From: Barthelona sp. PCE
Lineage: Eukaryota > Metamonada: BaSk clade
Assembly (NCBI GenBank): GCA_040285745.1
Contig: JAUFOR010000002.1
Span: 1,922,001-1,986,000 of the forward strand
DNA: 64,000 bases
Direction of reading: 5' to 3'
The position numbers were made by a program, and so were the translations under genes. The notes under the pieces were generated by a model. The model had not been told where the DNA came from, searched no databases, and was given only the letters and a program-made list of their open reading frames with translations. This document shows, piece after piece, positions 1-11,229 of the stretch. Position 1 is the first letter of the stretch. The number at the start of each line of letters is the position of its first letter.

Positions 1-3000
1 TTCACTGTTCAGGGATCACTTGATGTCATGGGTGGTGATATGTTTGGTGTTGGTACGATAGATATTTCAGGTTCTGTTAATTGTAAGGAATGCGATTTCT
101 CAGGAAACACATTCTCTATCAACATTGCAGGTGATTTCTTGCTAGACGGTGTTATGATGCTCACCGATGGTCCCACTATTTCTATTGATGGTGGTAACTT
201 CGAGGCTCGTACTGGTCACGTAAACTCAACAAACGGTAATGCACTCATCGAGGTGCTTTCCGGTGGACATCTTCAGTTATCTGCTTTCACAGATATGTAT
301 TTCCACGGTGACGCTACTGATGTCATCGAAGTTGAAGGTTTTATTGATATCAACACAATTCGTCGTAACTTTATCGATTGGACTCTTGATTTACGAGGTG
401 TTGTCGATTGTATTCGTGGTATTAACTACGTTACCAAGGATTCTCACTCAAGAGGTAACTGGACAATTGCGTCCGACTGTACTGTGCGTTTCACAGGAGG
501 TACTCACCAACTATACAGTGGTGGTATGTTCAGTGGTGCCGGTTCTGTTTACCTTGATTCCGCAACCATGGTTGTTGAAGGTGTAATTGACCTAACAAAC
601 GCCGCTAATGGTTTCTATATCAAGGGTGGTATTCTTTCCGGTCGTTACGGTATGTCTTGTCCTGGTGTCATTCAGCAGAATGGTGGTACTCTCGAATTCG
701 AGCAGCTACCTGATGGTGAAGTATACCATATTGGTACTATTGTAATGAGTGAGAGCGGTACGCTGACTACTGAAGAGAACCTTATCATTGATAATGCTCT
801 CTTTGTTCGTGGTGGTCGTATTGTTGTCGACAAAACACTTGTTGTTAACGGTATCATGGAAGTACGTGGTGGTGAAATCACCAACGGTGGTACAGTCGTT
901 TGTAACGATGTCCTCAATTGGGACAATGGTACCATCTCTGGTATTGGTACAACCCTTAATATCACTGCTCCATTCAACTTCCAGAACGTTATGTATCTGG
1001 AGGATAAACCAGTGCTCAATATCTTCAGCACTTGGACTTACGGATCAGGTACTATTGTGCCTAGCGGTGAAACTGTTATCAACATCCTAAAGGATGCCAA
1101 TGTTGATTTCCAAGTCAACAGTGCTGCAGCTGTTCTTTCTGGAACAGCCAATATCTTTAATATTTACGGTAACGTCACGCTTCAATCCACCCAGTCTGTC
1201 ATTATTGATTGGTTGTCTAATTTCCATGAGGGATCTAATCTTTTCTGTAACAGTGGTTTGATTGCATTCAATAGTTACGCCGAGTTCGAATCAGATACTG
1301 TGATTGACGTTGACTGTACTGTTCTACTTGAGAATGGTACTTTCGCGATGCAGCAACATGCTGATTTCTCTGGTGCTGGTACACTCGATATCAGTAACGC
1401 TACCTTGGAATTGAACGGTCATCTTGAAATGAGCAACATTTCCAATGGTGTCATTCTTCGTGACAGTAATGCTGATTTCACAATGATTTCCACGCCACGC
1501 GGTTCCATCACTATTAAGTCCGGTACTCTTCAACTTGATAACGGTAACGTCATCTTTGACAACCTGCAAGTAATCGGTGGTGATGTTAAGATGAGCTCTC
1601 ATGGTACCATTGTTACAATCAATGAGTATATGAAGCTCAACGGTGGTACGTATAGCCTTCCTGCCAACTCTCGCCTCATCATCAATGGTGAATTCGATTG
1701 GGTTGGAGACTTCGCCTCCACTGGTCGTGTTGAGATCGGTTCTACTGGTGTTGTCAACATGCTTCATCCTGAGCTGATCTCCCGTGCAGTTGAGAATGAT
1801 GGAACAATTCATCTTCCGCATTCTGGTGTCTACAAGATCGAGGATCTCAACTCGAGAATCTCCACTTCTTCTAGCGGTCGCGTCTTTATCTACAACAACA
1901 CTCGTGTTGAAACGTTTGATATTGATACTTCCCTCGTTGTTGATGGTGAAGTTCTCATCTATGGTGATGTCACACTCAAGAACGTCAAGTTCACAGGTGC
2001 TGTGCATGTGTTTGAAGGCAATGTGCGTTGCGAAACTGAAACTAAATTCACAGGTGAACTTTATTTGTGGAACTCTTCGGTTATTAACTTCAACTTCGGC
2101 ACACATCAGCTTTCTGGTAGTGTTGAGGAAGGAACTGTTGTTGTCAACAATGCTTCTGCTGTTCTGACAATAGGTTCACTTGACGTTAAGAACACCAAGT
2201 TCCATCTTACTGATGGTCAAATCACCGTCACTCAGTCTTCAACTGGTGCAACAGTCGCTGATCCTTTCTTCACTGTTGATGGTGGTAGTATGACATTCAA
2301 CCCAACAGCTTCTAACCACTCTGTTGGTGTCTTACTACTTAATGATGGCCTTGTTACACTCAACGGTGCTATCTACGTCAAACAAGCATTGAATATTACT
2401 GGTGGTGAAATTACTGGCACTGGTAAGGTGTACACCGAGTATCTCTTCATGAGCAACGGTCTCATCACCACATCAAGTCAGTTCTATATCCTGACTGACA
2501 GTGACATGACTCTTACTTCCACTACTCTCCGCGATATCACATTCGTTAACATGGGTGAGATGCGTTGGAACTCAGGTTCTATTACAATGTCCAATGGTAT
2601 CTTTATTAACGAGGCTTCCGGTACTCTGCGCATCATTGGTCTCGATTGTAACTTCGGTTCAACCGCCACTGGTATTGTACTCATCAACAAGGGTCTTGTT
2701 AAGAAGGAAATCTTTGGCACTACTTCCATTGCTGGCCTGCAGAACATGGGTAATATTAGGTGTACCGGTGGTATCCTTCAACTCATCTCTGAATCTGATA
2801 TGTCAGGTGGTTCCGTATCACTCAAGTACGGTTCTCAACTGCAATACAAAGATGGTTCTCACAATATGTACTCATCTATTGAAGGTGATTACACTGGTAT
2901 CCTCTCTGTTGATGGTGAGTGGACTCAGGTAAGCATTTATGCATCTCTTCGAGTCTCATCGATTCAAATTAACGAAGGTACTGTTACAATCTATCACGGC

Positions 3001-6000
3001 GCATCACCCATGATCTATGACAATCAAGTTTCTATTGAGACGTTTGGTGGTGTCATCAACATAGGTAAACATCCGTCTGCTTCATCATCGGCCAAATTCA
3101 AGAATATTGCCGTCTATGGTGGTTATGTTAACATTTTCAACACAACCAGATCAAACAACATTCTCATGAACGGTGGTGATCTGGTTATCGAATCTGAACT
3201 ACAAGTGACTTCCATCGTCACATTTAAGAACGGTTCTGTTTCCGGTGCTGGTCGTCTCAGTGGTGGCTGTAGCATTCAGGCTGTTCTTCCTAATCACTAT
3301 ACAGCACTTTCTATTCAGGATTACGCATGTACTCAAACAATCTCTGTCGATAAGGGAGCTGAAATTCAGCTTTCCTATCCGTTCTCCATCTCCTCATCTG
3401 CCAAGATTGAAGTTGATGATGGTAACGTTCGCTTTATGCCTAACCCATGGCATTCACCCAACTTCGAGTTTGAAATCAACGCCATTAAAATCTATAAGCC
3501 TGCTGTCATCATTGAATCTGGTGCCAAGGTCACTTTACTTGACTCTCTTGATCTCACATCAGAGGCCGAGATCGAAGTCGATGGCGAACTGACTATCCAG
3601 TCAGGTAAGTCGATCGTCTTCACTAACGGTTTAATTCACGGTTCCGGTACGATTGTCACTGATACATTTGTTTGGAAGGGTGGTAACTTCAACTCCACTG
3701 GTACCCTTACAACTTCACAGATGACCATCAAAGATTCAGCTCGTTTCAAGGCTATCGCCGGTGAATACGAGGTTACAACAACCTCATCAATGAAGTGGGA
3801 GGCTGGTGCCATCAACTTCTACGATTACGGTAAGCTAATTATCGGACCTGGTGTTTTGGCAGAGATGACTGGTTTCACAGCCAACTCTTATGTACATAAT
3901 TCTACCGTGGCTGGTATCTACAACTATGGTGTCTTTAAGAAGCTGTCTAACGCAGAGAACACTGAAATCCAGGGTCTCTTCAACTACGACGACTTCCGTC
4001 ATGAGCGTGGAAAACTGTATCTCACTGGATTCACACTATCAACAGGTAAGTTCACTGTCGGTCAGCCACTTTACATTCAAGGTGTTCTGAGTCTCCAAGG
4101 AACAAGCGCTGAGATGTTTGTATACTCCACAATCTCTCTTATCGATGGTGTGCTCAGTCTTGACGGTGCTTCATTCGATCTCTCTGATCGTAAGTTCAAC
4201 TTCGACAACGCTACTATCGAGATGCGTAATAACGCCACACTTGTTAGCTCAATTCCTCTTGAACTCATTGATGTCACTCTTCATTTCAAGGATGGCATTT
4301 CATCATACGTAGCTGATGTCGAAGTTACAGAGAGCGGCCGCATTCTCATTGATGATGATGCACGTATCGGCTCTATTGACCTCAACCGAGGTTTAATCAC
4401 CGGTTCCGCAAACCTCACTGTCGACAACCTGTTGTTGCAGAGAGGTACTATCAACTCTTCCCTCGTGTTACACGTGAAGGATCTTGTCATTGACAAGTAC
4501 GACACATACGTCAAGGATACGGTTGAGCTCAATCTTGAAAATGGTACGTTATTATGGATTGGAGGTAAGCTTCTTGCTTCCGACAACGCACGTGTTATTG
4601 TTGACGCTGATTCATCTATTCTGTTCGACATTGCGCTCGAAGAGGCTGTATTTGAGTTCGTTGACAACAGTATTCTTGTCCTGAACGGTTCTTTACACAA
4701 GACCGATGTCAAACCTGCCATTATCAGTCTTCCATCAATCATTATTGGTGAAACTGGTAGTGTTTACATCCGTGATTCCATATTACAGTTCAACGGAACA
4801 GCTTTGATCCAGGGTAATGTTACACATGTGTCTGGAGACCGAGTTGTCTTCCTTGAAGGCACTCATACCGTTGAATCGGGTGCTAGTCTGACAGTTGGTG
4901 GTGCTTCAACTAATGTTGAAATCTACTCTGATGAACTGATTTTGAAGGGTGAAATCACCATGACAAAACTAACCACTAATGATACTATTGTTAACGTCAA
5001 CCCATCAGCTGACATTGAAATTGCTCTCCTGAACATTGTTGGTGATACCAAGTTCACTTCTGATATATGTGGCTCCTTCATGGAAGTCACTTCATTCACT
5101 TTCAACCCTGGTGTTGATCTCACTATTGAGCGTGTGAACATGAGTATTGCATCCAACAACAATTGGAGATACGGTGATATCTTACTCGGTGAGTGTGCTG
5201 CACTTCATATTCCTGCTGGTATCAGATTTACTATCGACTGTCGTGAGGACTGTACGATTGCGCCCGCAGGTGTTTATTCGAGCACTATGGTTCCCCGCAT
5301 CGACGTCTGGGGTGAAATGTACAAGAGTGGAGATTCAGTTTTCACATTGGCCGCCTTTACTTATCTCAATGAAGGTGGTAAACTTCACATGCACCGTCGT
5401 CACTCTATCTTTGATTTGGGTGATCATAAGATTGTCGGACCTGGTACATTCAGCATGGGTGATACCGCACAGATCCGCCACATCTCTGGTCGTCTCTCAC
5501 TGCCTGAAAACAGTCACACAATGCTCAAGAACAACTACTACCTGGAAGGAGGTGTCATTCATCTCAAGGCCGATGCTAACATCACAATTATGGCCGACTT
5601 CCATATTACAGCTGGTTCCCTTGTTCTTGAAGAGGGTACAAATGTGACAATCGATGGCGACATTGCAAGCTTCGAGATGGACTTCAACTGTCCTCTTCCT
5701 CCCAATGTGCAAGACCTTGCAGATGACATTACCTTCTGGGAGTCATTCTGTACTGGTACTCCAGGTATCCACCTTCTGGATGGTACCGCACCTGTTGAGG
5801 TCAGTGGTCTTATTCTTCGCGGTGGTGTCCTCAAGGCCTCCAACGATATGACATTCCACCAACTTCGTCTCATCGAAAATGGTGTTCTTTATGCTCTCAA
5901 CAGCAACGTCACATTTGTTGGTAATTCATCCCTGAGCGATCACTACGTTCGTGATGATGACGCAGCAGTCTTTGCAGGTAACGGCTTCCTAAATATTGAG

Positions 6001-9000
6001 AACGGCTACTGTTACCCCGATGATTGTGCTTGTTCTTATGGTTTTGATGGCAAGAGTTGTCAAAGTGATTGCTCTGCTCATAGTAACAAGGAACGCTGTC
6101 TCACATATAACTTCTGCGGTTGGTGTAACACAACTTCCACTTGTCAACTTGCCACCATAGCTGGTCTACCTGCTGAGGGTGAGTGTTCCGAGTTCTACTT
6201 CGGAGACGTGGAAGAATGTGTAGGTGTTTCTACATCTGCTCCTAACTCTAATTCTATTCTCACACCTGTCATTACTTCATCATGGAGCAATGCTGATCAA
6301 TTGACAACGTTCTCTATGAACGCTCACTACTATCGTGGTGGTCTTACATGGTATTTGAATTTTGCTGAATTTGATCCTACCGAACGTAACATCACGAACA
6401 CAGACAACTGTGAGAATCATGATGGTGATAGTTATGTGGTTGATGGTGAATTGATTGAAAGGTCTGATTTTACCATCACTGCTCCTCATGCAAACATTAG
6501 GGGTGCATTATCTAACCCTCACTATCCGGCCTATACGGAATCAACATCATTCTGGACACTTACAAATGCTTCTTGTTCAGATATCAGTTATGTTGGTGTG
6601 TTCTCTCTTCCCAACGCATTCTCATGTGTTGAGAAATCTTCTGGTCGTCCTTATTGGGAAGTAACTGGTTATAATAACACTGCACTGCTTAATTTCAAGA
6701 GCACCCTCTTCTGGGCTGGTGTTGTTCCCAGATATTACGAGAGTCTTACTGGTGATATCACTCAAGATGAAATCATTGCTCAAGGCAATCACACTTTCTA
6801 CGAGCAATTCGTTCTTCGTTCCGTTTCTAACTATTATGCCACATGTGGTGCCTCCCTAGAGTCTGCCACTTGTACACCTTGTGATTTGAGTGGCTGTAGT
6901 GCCTATCCCGAGATTAGTGTTCAATTCGAGCTTCTTGATCTCAAGCTGGTCAATACCAAGCCTGGTTTCTACTATAAGTATGAAATTCATATGGTCATCC
7001 ACACCGTTTCTCGTCTCGGCTATGCACTTAACGATCCTTCATCTCTGAAGGTGGGTGATGTCGATCTCGAAGGTGAACGTATTGAAGTGGCTGGCGAAGG
7101 TATTCACGATCAGTATTGGCTCATTAAGACGGCTGCTGGTTCTGCTCTCAAGAACCCTGAGGCGTTTGCATCACAACTCCACGTTGGATGGATTCCTCAG
7201 TATTGTGGTCTTAACACCACAGCTCTTAGCAGCTGTCGTGCATATGGTGGTGCGGGTCTTCGTGTCCGTTACTCGACAACCCTCCGCTTCATCAATACCC
7301 CTACCTTCAAGGTTAATTCCTACGTCGGTATGGTATTCTACGCTTCCGGTCTTACCCCTGAGGTTGATCCGTCAACATCATTGTTCGGTCCCTATAGCGT
7401 TGGCTCCACCATTCGTGCCAAACACTTTATGTCAATCAACGAGGTCGATTCTATTGATCTCAACGCCTTGATTGGCAAGCGCCTTGAGTACAGACTCAAG
7501 AACGTGTCAGTTTGCGTAAGCGACGGCGACATGCCTTCTTGGGACCCTGAAAACAACCACTTTGGATGTGCAGATTTTGATCCCACATACCTTGCCGTTG
7601 ATGGTACTGCTGTCCAAGGTTCCGATGCCACAGCTTACAAGTTCCGCATCGAGAGCATGCAGCTGAAGTCCGCAGTCGTCCAAGACGACGGAAAGATGCA
7701 GGAGGATAAGGCTAACCTCTTTGGTACCTTCAGTTTCAAGGCTCCTAGTTACGCAGTTGTCACGTTGGTTAATGTCCATGTCGTCGCCGATCTTATCGAC
7801 GTCGAAGATGGAAGCATCCTCAAGACAGAACACATAATCTCTCCTGTTCAGGTTGAGTCATCTGCTGTTCTACGAACTGTTGTTACAAAGCCTGATGAAG
7901 GCTCTAACACTCTGCTCATTGTAGGTATTGTGTTTGCTGTCCTCCTTTTCATTGGTGCTTTAATAATGGGTTACCGTTACTTCAAGAATAAGAAAAAGGT
8001 TGTTGAACCGAAGAAACTTCTTGATCACAGTGGTGATGATGAACGTATCTTACGTGAGTTGGCTGAGTTAACTTCGTTGAACACCAACGAACTTGTCACT
8101 GCCAGTCCCAAGGAGCGTCTCCTTCGTACAATGCAATCTCTTAGTTCACTCGTCCACACAGCTTCCAGTGCCAACCTTGGCAGTGAAATTTCAGATGCTG
8201 AATTCCAAGGTCATGATTTCGATCCTGTCGATGACATCATTGACCTTGAATCTGACATTGATAGTTTTGATGAAGACTATGATGAAGATTTCTTGCAAGA
8301 GAACTTTATTATTGCTCAAAAGATTGAAGAAGCTATTAAAGAGACAGTTGACTTGTTGCTTGAAGTTCGCGAAGGTGAACGTGTCGTTCAACTTATGTCA
8401 ACTGTTGCACCAAGTGCAATGGATGATGAAGAGAACCAAATTATTGCACAAATTCAAACGCAGGTTAACGTAAACGAAGACCCTGTTGTTGATCCTGCAA
8501 GTTGTATTCTTCTTAATAAGTATATTAACACTAATGAAACTGAGATTCTTGGTATTCATTCCGATTCTATCATTGCTAAGTTATCTACTGGTCTCACTTA
8601 TGCTGCTCGTTGTGCACCTGAAACGCAACTTACTCCTGTTGAAGCAGAGTGTTGTGTCCAGGCTCTCAACGAGGTTCCTCTCGTGTCTTACACACAGCGT
8701 GAGATTGAAGTTGTCAATAGCATGGTACAAGCACTTCATGGTGGTCGACTCGTTTCTCTCATGAACGATGAGGCTCTCACTGTTGCTAACATGCTCTCTC
8801 GTGCTGGTTTACCCACTTGGAGCTCAACTGATTATGCCATCACCAAACTCATTTCTCAATTGCGCGCTGACGCTCGATCAGGCGATAAATCCGTTTTATC
8901 TCCAGTCGAAACCGAACGTGCTGCCATTTGCCTTGAACTCATCCCTGTTGGTGAGCTTGATCCTCAACAAGCTGCTGCTGTTGCCGATCTTTTACGTATT

Positions 9001-11181
9001 CGTGAACAAGGTGGTCATTGTGTTCTTTCACCTTCAAAAGCTTGGAAGATTGCTGACGTACTTGAAATGGCACAAGAATTTATTGATGATGATGATGATA
9101 TGGGATGGCTCGATGATGATTACGATGATGATGCTTATCTCTTAGCTTCAGCTCGTTCACTCGCTCAACTTAACTCTCCTCGTGGTGTCCGCTCTACTGC
9201 TGCATTGTTCTCTACAGACTTTGCTGTTGATGAAGATTCGGAATTCTCTGATGAGGAAGTTCAGCGTGAAGATATCGACGAGTTCAAGTTCACTGAACCT
9301 GGTAAGAAGGAGCTTGACACTGAAGCACGTGATGCTCTTCTTGAGCGTCTTCGCATTGCTATGCGTGCTGGTGTCCGTCTTCCAATTACTGCTGTTGATA
9401 TTGAAGTCCTTCTAGACAGTGTTGAAGATGCTGACATTGATACTATACCTTTCAATGAGCTCTATGTTGCTCTACGTGATGCTTGTGATGCTGATAGATC
9501 ATTCTATCTTCGTCGTGATGATGTTCGTGAGTTATACTGGAGCTTCCATCCCTCTACCCGCCCTGATAAGTTGAAACTCATTGAAAATGATTGGACAGAT
9601 TGTCTACCTCAGACTGGTCTTTTCACAAACGATGCCAAGACTTTGAAGAAACTTTTCGTTATTGCCCCCGAAGATCGTGTAACACCTGAAATGAATACTT
9701 TCATTGATGAATTCCGTGATTCAATCAAGACCATTGATGAGAATGAAGGTGGTCTGCTGTATAGCGAGAAGGACCGTGTTCTACTTGAAAAGATTATGAA
9801 TGTTGCTTCTGGCTTTGCCTTTGACATTGCTGCTGAAGTACACTTTGAATCCAAGGTTGTAGACGAACACACACTTGATTCCGATCTTGTTGCTGTTTGC
9901 TTCTCAGTATTCTCCTCTTTGAAGGAGGTTCTTGATGGAGAACTTGAGCGTCGTGTTTACAAGATGCTTAAACATGCCTATAAGGAGAACACATCATTAA
10001 TTTTCACCGAAGAAACAGGTGATGTTCTAGTTAAAATAATGAATGACGCTTTCAAGCCAATTCATTTTGATTGTTTCGTACCATACGAATCTGAACCCGA
10101 ACCTGAATCTGAATCCGAGCCTGAGCGTGAACAAACGCCTGAGCCCGAGCCTGTGGTTGAACCAGAGCCTGTGGTTGAACCCCAACCTGTTGTCATTCCT
10201 CCCATTGACTTACCCACTAAGACTGATGAAGTTGATGACACAGATCTTATTAATGCCATCACTGAGCGCTCTTCCACAGTTGAAGAAGAAGAGCTCGTTG
10301 ATGTCACCCCTGTTGTCGATACTGTTGAAGAGGATACAGATGATTTCGTCTCCGTTATCACTGGCGCCTCTGACATTGAGACAAAACTAGACGACCTTCA
10401 ATCGTTAAGTCCCAAGGCAGATCCTGAGCTTGAAGCCATCCTTGAAGAAGGTATTCCTCAGGAACAGTTCCGTCAGGAGCTATCCTCGCCATTGCCTGCT
10501 GTTCATGCTGACATGCCTCCACTCCAACACATTGCGAATAAGCAAGAAGAAGATGCTGTATCCGCCAGCACTAGTGCTATTCCTATTGATGTAGACTCTG
10601 ATGAAGAGCGTGGTAGCCGTAAGAAGCGCCGTAAGAAGAAGAAGAGAGGCAAGCATAAGACTAAGGCACTTGATGCACTTGAAGCCAAACTCGCTGCCGC
10701 TGCCGCCAAGAATGAAATCAAGGTGGTTAAGGACATCGATCAAAAGGCTCTCAGCAAGGCCAAGAGCGATAAGGTAGTCCTAGAGATTTCTGCTAGATTG
10801 TCAAATATTGGTGTTACTGATGCACCTGTTATGGCACTTTCACCACTTTACGCAAAGAAATTAGCTGAAGTCCTTTCATTCCTTGTTTTCTGGGAACCCA
10901 CAGAAGATGAACAACGTATCATAGATGTCATTCAACAATCTGCTGTTAAACGTCGTCCTATCCTACTTCAAAACGAAGAGGTTGAGATTACACAGACTAT
11001 GATTAATCGCTGTTTGTCTGCAAGTCATACCATTGAAGTCGAAACTAGTGGACGTAAGGGTTTGACAAAGGGTGTATCCATCCAGGATATTAAGAGGAAG
11101 TTCGGTTCACAAGCAGATGTTACCGAACCTACTGATAAGAAACGTAAAAAGAAACGTAGACGTCGTTCTAAAGCATCTTAA
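1..11181 (+). CDS. Giant beta-helix surface protein, type I membrane (5' partial)
   Basis: The frame is open from base 1 to the stop at 11179-11181. The first ATG is at 28, but the codons before it are also open, so the true start probably lies left of the window. Counted from 28 the protein has 3717 residues. Residues about 1-1990 are short Gly/Thr/Asn-rich repeats typical of right-handed parallel beta-helices. Residues about 1993-2045 are Cys-rich (EGF/PSI-like). A further ectodomain runs to about 2625. One hydrophobic span lies near 2629-2652 and is followed by basic residues. The roughly 1065-residue tail is strongly acidic, has a Glu-Pro repeat near 3354-3390 and lysine/arginine clusters near 3530-3545 and at the extreme C terminus. 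I infer an adhesin- or receptor-like cell-surface protein; no specific function is recognisable. There is no sign of an intron in more than 11 kb. Confidence 0.85.
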   Translation, partial: FTVQGSLDVMGGDMFGVGTIDISGSVNCKECDFSGNTFSINIAGDFLLDGVMMLTDGPTISIDGGNFEARTGHVNSTNGNALIEVLSGGHLQLSAFTDMYFHGDATDVIEVEGFIDINTIRRNFIDWTLDLRGVVDCIRGINYVTKDSHSRGNWTIASDCTVRFTGGTHQLYSGGMFSGAGSVYLDSATMVVEGVIDLTNAANGFYIKGGILSGRYGMSCPGVIQQNGGTLEFEQLPDGEVYHIGTIVMSESGTLTTEENLIIDNALFVRGGRIVVDKTLVVNGIMEVRGGEITNGGTVVCNDVLNWDNGTISGIGTTLNITAPFNFQNVMYLEDKPVLNIFSTWTYGSGTIVPSGETVINILKDANVDFQVNSAAAVLSGTANIFNIYGNVTLQSTQSVIIDWLSNFHEGSNLFCNSGLIAFNSYAEFESDTVIDVDCTVLLENGTFAMQQHADFSGAGTLDISNATLELNGHLEMSNISNGVILRDSNADFTMISTPRGSITIKSGTLQLDNGNVIFDNLQVIGGDVKMSSHGTIVTINEYMKLNGGTYSLPANSRLIINGEFDWVGDFASTGRVEIGSTGVVNMLHPELISRAVENDGTIHLPHSGVYKIEDLNSRISTSSSGRVFIYNNTRVETFDIDTSLVVDGEVLIYGDVTLKNVKFTGAVHVFEGNVRCETETKFTGELYLWNSSVINFNFGTHQLSGSVEEGTVVVNNASAVLTIGSLDVKNTKFHLTDGQITVTQSSTGATVADPFFTVDGGSMTFNPTASNHSVGVLLLNDGLVTLNGAIYVKQALNITGGEITGTGKVYTEYLFMSNGLITTSSQFYILTDSDMTLTSTTLRDITFVNMGEMRWNSGSITMSNGIFINEASGTLRIIGLDCNFGSTATGIVLINKGLVKKEIFGTTSIAGLQNMGNIRCTGGILQLISESDMSGGSVSLKYGSQLQYKDGSHNMYSSIEGDYTGILSVDGEWTQVSIYASLRVSSIQINEGTVTIYHGASPMIYDNQVSIETFGGVINIGKHPSASSSAKFKNIAVYGGYVNIFNTTRSNNILMNGGDLVIESELQVTSIVTFKNGSVSGAGRLSGGCSIQAVLPNHYTALSIQDYACTQTISVDKGAEIQLSYPFSISSSAKIEVDDGNVRFMPNPWHSPNFEFEINAIKIYKPAVIIESGAKVTLLDSLDLTSEAEIEVDGELTIQSGKSIVFTNGLIHGSGTIVTDTFVWKGGNFNSTGTLTTSQMTIKDSARFKAIAGEYEVTTTSSMKWEAGAINFYDYGKLIIGPGVLAEMTGFTANSYVHNSTVAGIYNYGVFKKLSNAENTEIQGLFNYDDFRHERGKLYLTGFTLSTGKFTVGQPLYIQGVLSLQGTSAEMFVYSTISLIDGVLSLDGASFDLSDRKFNFDNATIEMRNNATLVSSIPLELIDVTLHFKDGISSYVADVEVTESGRILIDDDARIGSIDLNRGLITGSANLTVDNLLLQRGTINSSLVLHVKDLVIDKYDTYVKDTVELNLENGTLLWIGGKLLASDNARVIVDADSSILFDIALEEAVFEFVDNSILVLNGSLHKTDVKPAIISLPSIIIGETGSVYIRDSILQFNGTALIQGNVTHVSGDRVVFLEGTHTVESGASLTVGGASTNVEIYSDELILKGEITMTKLTTNDTIVNVNPSADIEIALLNIVGDTKFTSDICGSFMEVTSFTFNPGVDLTIERVNMSIASNNNWRYGDILLGECAALHIPAGIRFTIDCREDCTIAPAGVYSSTMVPRIDVWGEMYKSGDSVFTLAAFTYLNEGGKLHMHRRHSIFDLGDHKIVGPGTFSMGDTAQIRHISGRLSLPENSHTMLKNNYYLEGGVIHLKADANITIMADFHITAGSLVLEEGTNVTIDGDIASFEMDFNCPLPPNVQDLADDITFWESFCTGTPGIHLLDGTAPVEVSGLILRGGVLKASNDMTFHQLRLIENGVLYALNSNVTFVGNSSLSDHYVRDDDAAVFAGNGFLNIENGYCYPDDCACSYGFDGKSCQSDCSAHSNKERCLTYNFCGWCNTTSTCQLATIAGLPAEGECSEFYFGDVEECVGVSTSAPNSNSILTPVITSSWSNADQLTTFSMNAHYYRGGLTWYLNFAEFDPTERNITNTDNCENHDGDSYVVDGELIERSDFTITAPHANIRGALSNPHYPAYTESTSFWTLTNASCSDISYVGVFSLPNAFSCVEKSSGRPYWEVTGYNNTALLNFKSTLFWAGVVPRYYESLTGDITQDEIIAQGNHTFYEQFVLRSVSNYYATCGASLESATCTPCDLSGCSAYPEISVQFELLDLKLVNTKPGFYYKYEIHMVIHTVSRLGYALNDPSSLKVGDVDLEGERIEVAGEGIHDQYWLIKTAAGSALKNPEAFASQLHVGWIPQYCGLNTTALSSCRAYGGAGLRVRYSTTLRFINTPTFKVNSYVGMVFYASGLTPEVDPSTSLFGPYSVGSTIRAKHFMSINEVDSIDLNALIGKRLEYRLKNVSVCVSDGDMPSWDPENNHFGCADFDPTYLAVDGTAVQGSDATAYKFRIESMQLKSAVVQDDGKMQEDKANLFGTFSFKAPSYAVVTLVNVHVVADLIDVEDGSILKTEHIISPVQVESSAVLRTVVTKPDEGSNTLLIVGIVFAVLLFIGALIMGYRYFKNKKKVVEPKKLLDHSGDDERILRELAELTSLNTNELVTASPKERLLRTMQSLSSLVHTASSANLGSEISDAEFQGHDFDPVDDIIDLESDIDSFDEDYDEDFLQENFIIAQKIEEAIKETVDLLLEVREGERVVQLMSTVAPSAMDDEENQIIAQIQTQVNVNEDPVVDPASCILLNKYINTNETEILGIHSDSIIAKLSTGLTYAARCAPETQLTPVEAECCVQALNEVPLVSYTQREIEVVNSMVQALHGGRLVSLMNDEALTVANMLSRAGLPTWSSTDYAITKLISQLRADARSGDKSVLSPVETERAAICLELIPVGELDPQQAAAVADLLRIREQGGHCVLSPSKAWKIADVLEMAQEFIDDDDDMGWLDDDYDDDAYLLASARSLAQLNSPRGVRSTAALFSTDFAVDEDSEFSDEEVQREDIDEFKFTEPGKKELDTEARDALLERLRIAMRAGVRLPITAVDIEVLLDSVEDADIDTIPFNELYVALRDACDADRSFYLRRDDVRELYWSFHPSTRPDKLKLIENDWTDCLPQTGLFTNDAKTLKKLFVIAPEDRVTPEMNTFIDEFRDSIKTIDENEGGLLYSEKDRVLLEKIMNVASGFAFDIAAEVHFESKVVDEHTLDSDLVAVCFSVFSSLKEVLDGELERRVYKMLKHAYKENTSLIFTEETGDVLVKIMNDAFKPIHFDCFVPYESEPEPESESEPEREQTPEPEPVVEPEPVVEPQPVVIPPIDLPTKTDEVDDTDLINAITERSSTVEEEELVDVTPVVDTVEEDTDDFVSVITGASDIETKLDDLQSLSPKADPELEAILEEGIPQEQFRQELSSPLPAVHADMPPLQHIANKQEEDAVSASTSAIPIDVDSDEERGSRKKRRKKKKRGKHKTKALDALEAKLAAAAAKNEIKVVKDIDQKALSKAKSDKVVLEISARLSNIGVTDAPVMALSPLYAKKLAEVLSFLVFWEPTEDEQRIIDVIQQSAVKRRPILLQNEEVEITQTMINRCLSASHTIEVETSGRKGLTKGVSIQDIKRKFGSQADVTEPTDKKRKKKRRRRSKAS

Positions 11182-11189
11182 TCAACTTT

Positions 11190-11195
11190 AATAAA
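11190..11195 (+). terminator. AATAAA poly(A) signal of the giant surface-protein gene
   Basis: AATAAA begins 9 bases after the stop codon and about 35 bases before the next gene's ATG. Position and sequence match the canonical eukaryotic polyadenylation hexamer, and the same spacing recurs after other genes here. Transcript ends are not known. Confidence 0.5.
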
Positions 11196-11229
11196 ATAAT
11201 TTTGTATTTCATATTTTCTCCCCTTTACC

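Noticed and set aside
1324-2106. 260-codon antisense ORF under the giant surface protein
   Set aside because: A shadow of the repetitive Gly/Thr/Asn codons on the other strand; the sense frame continues for 11 kb.
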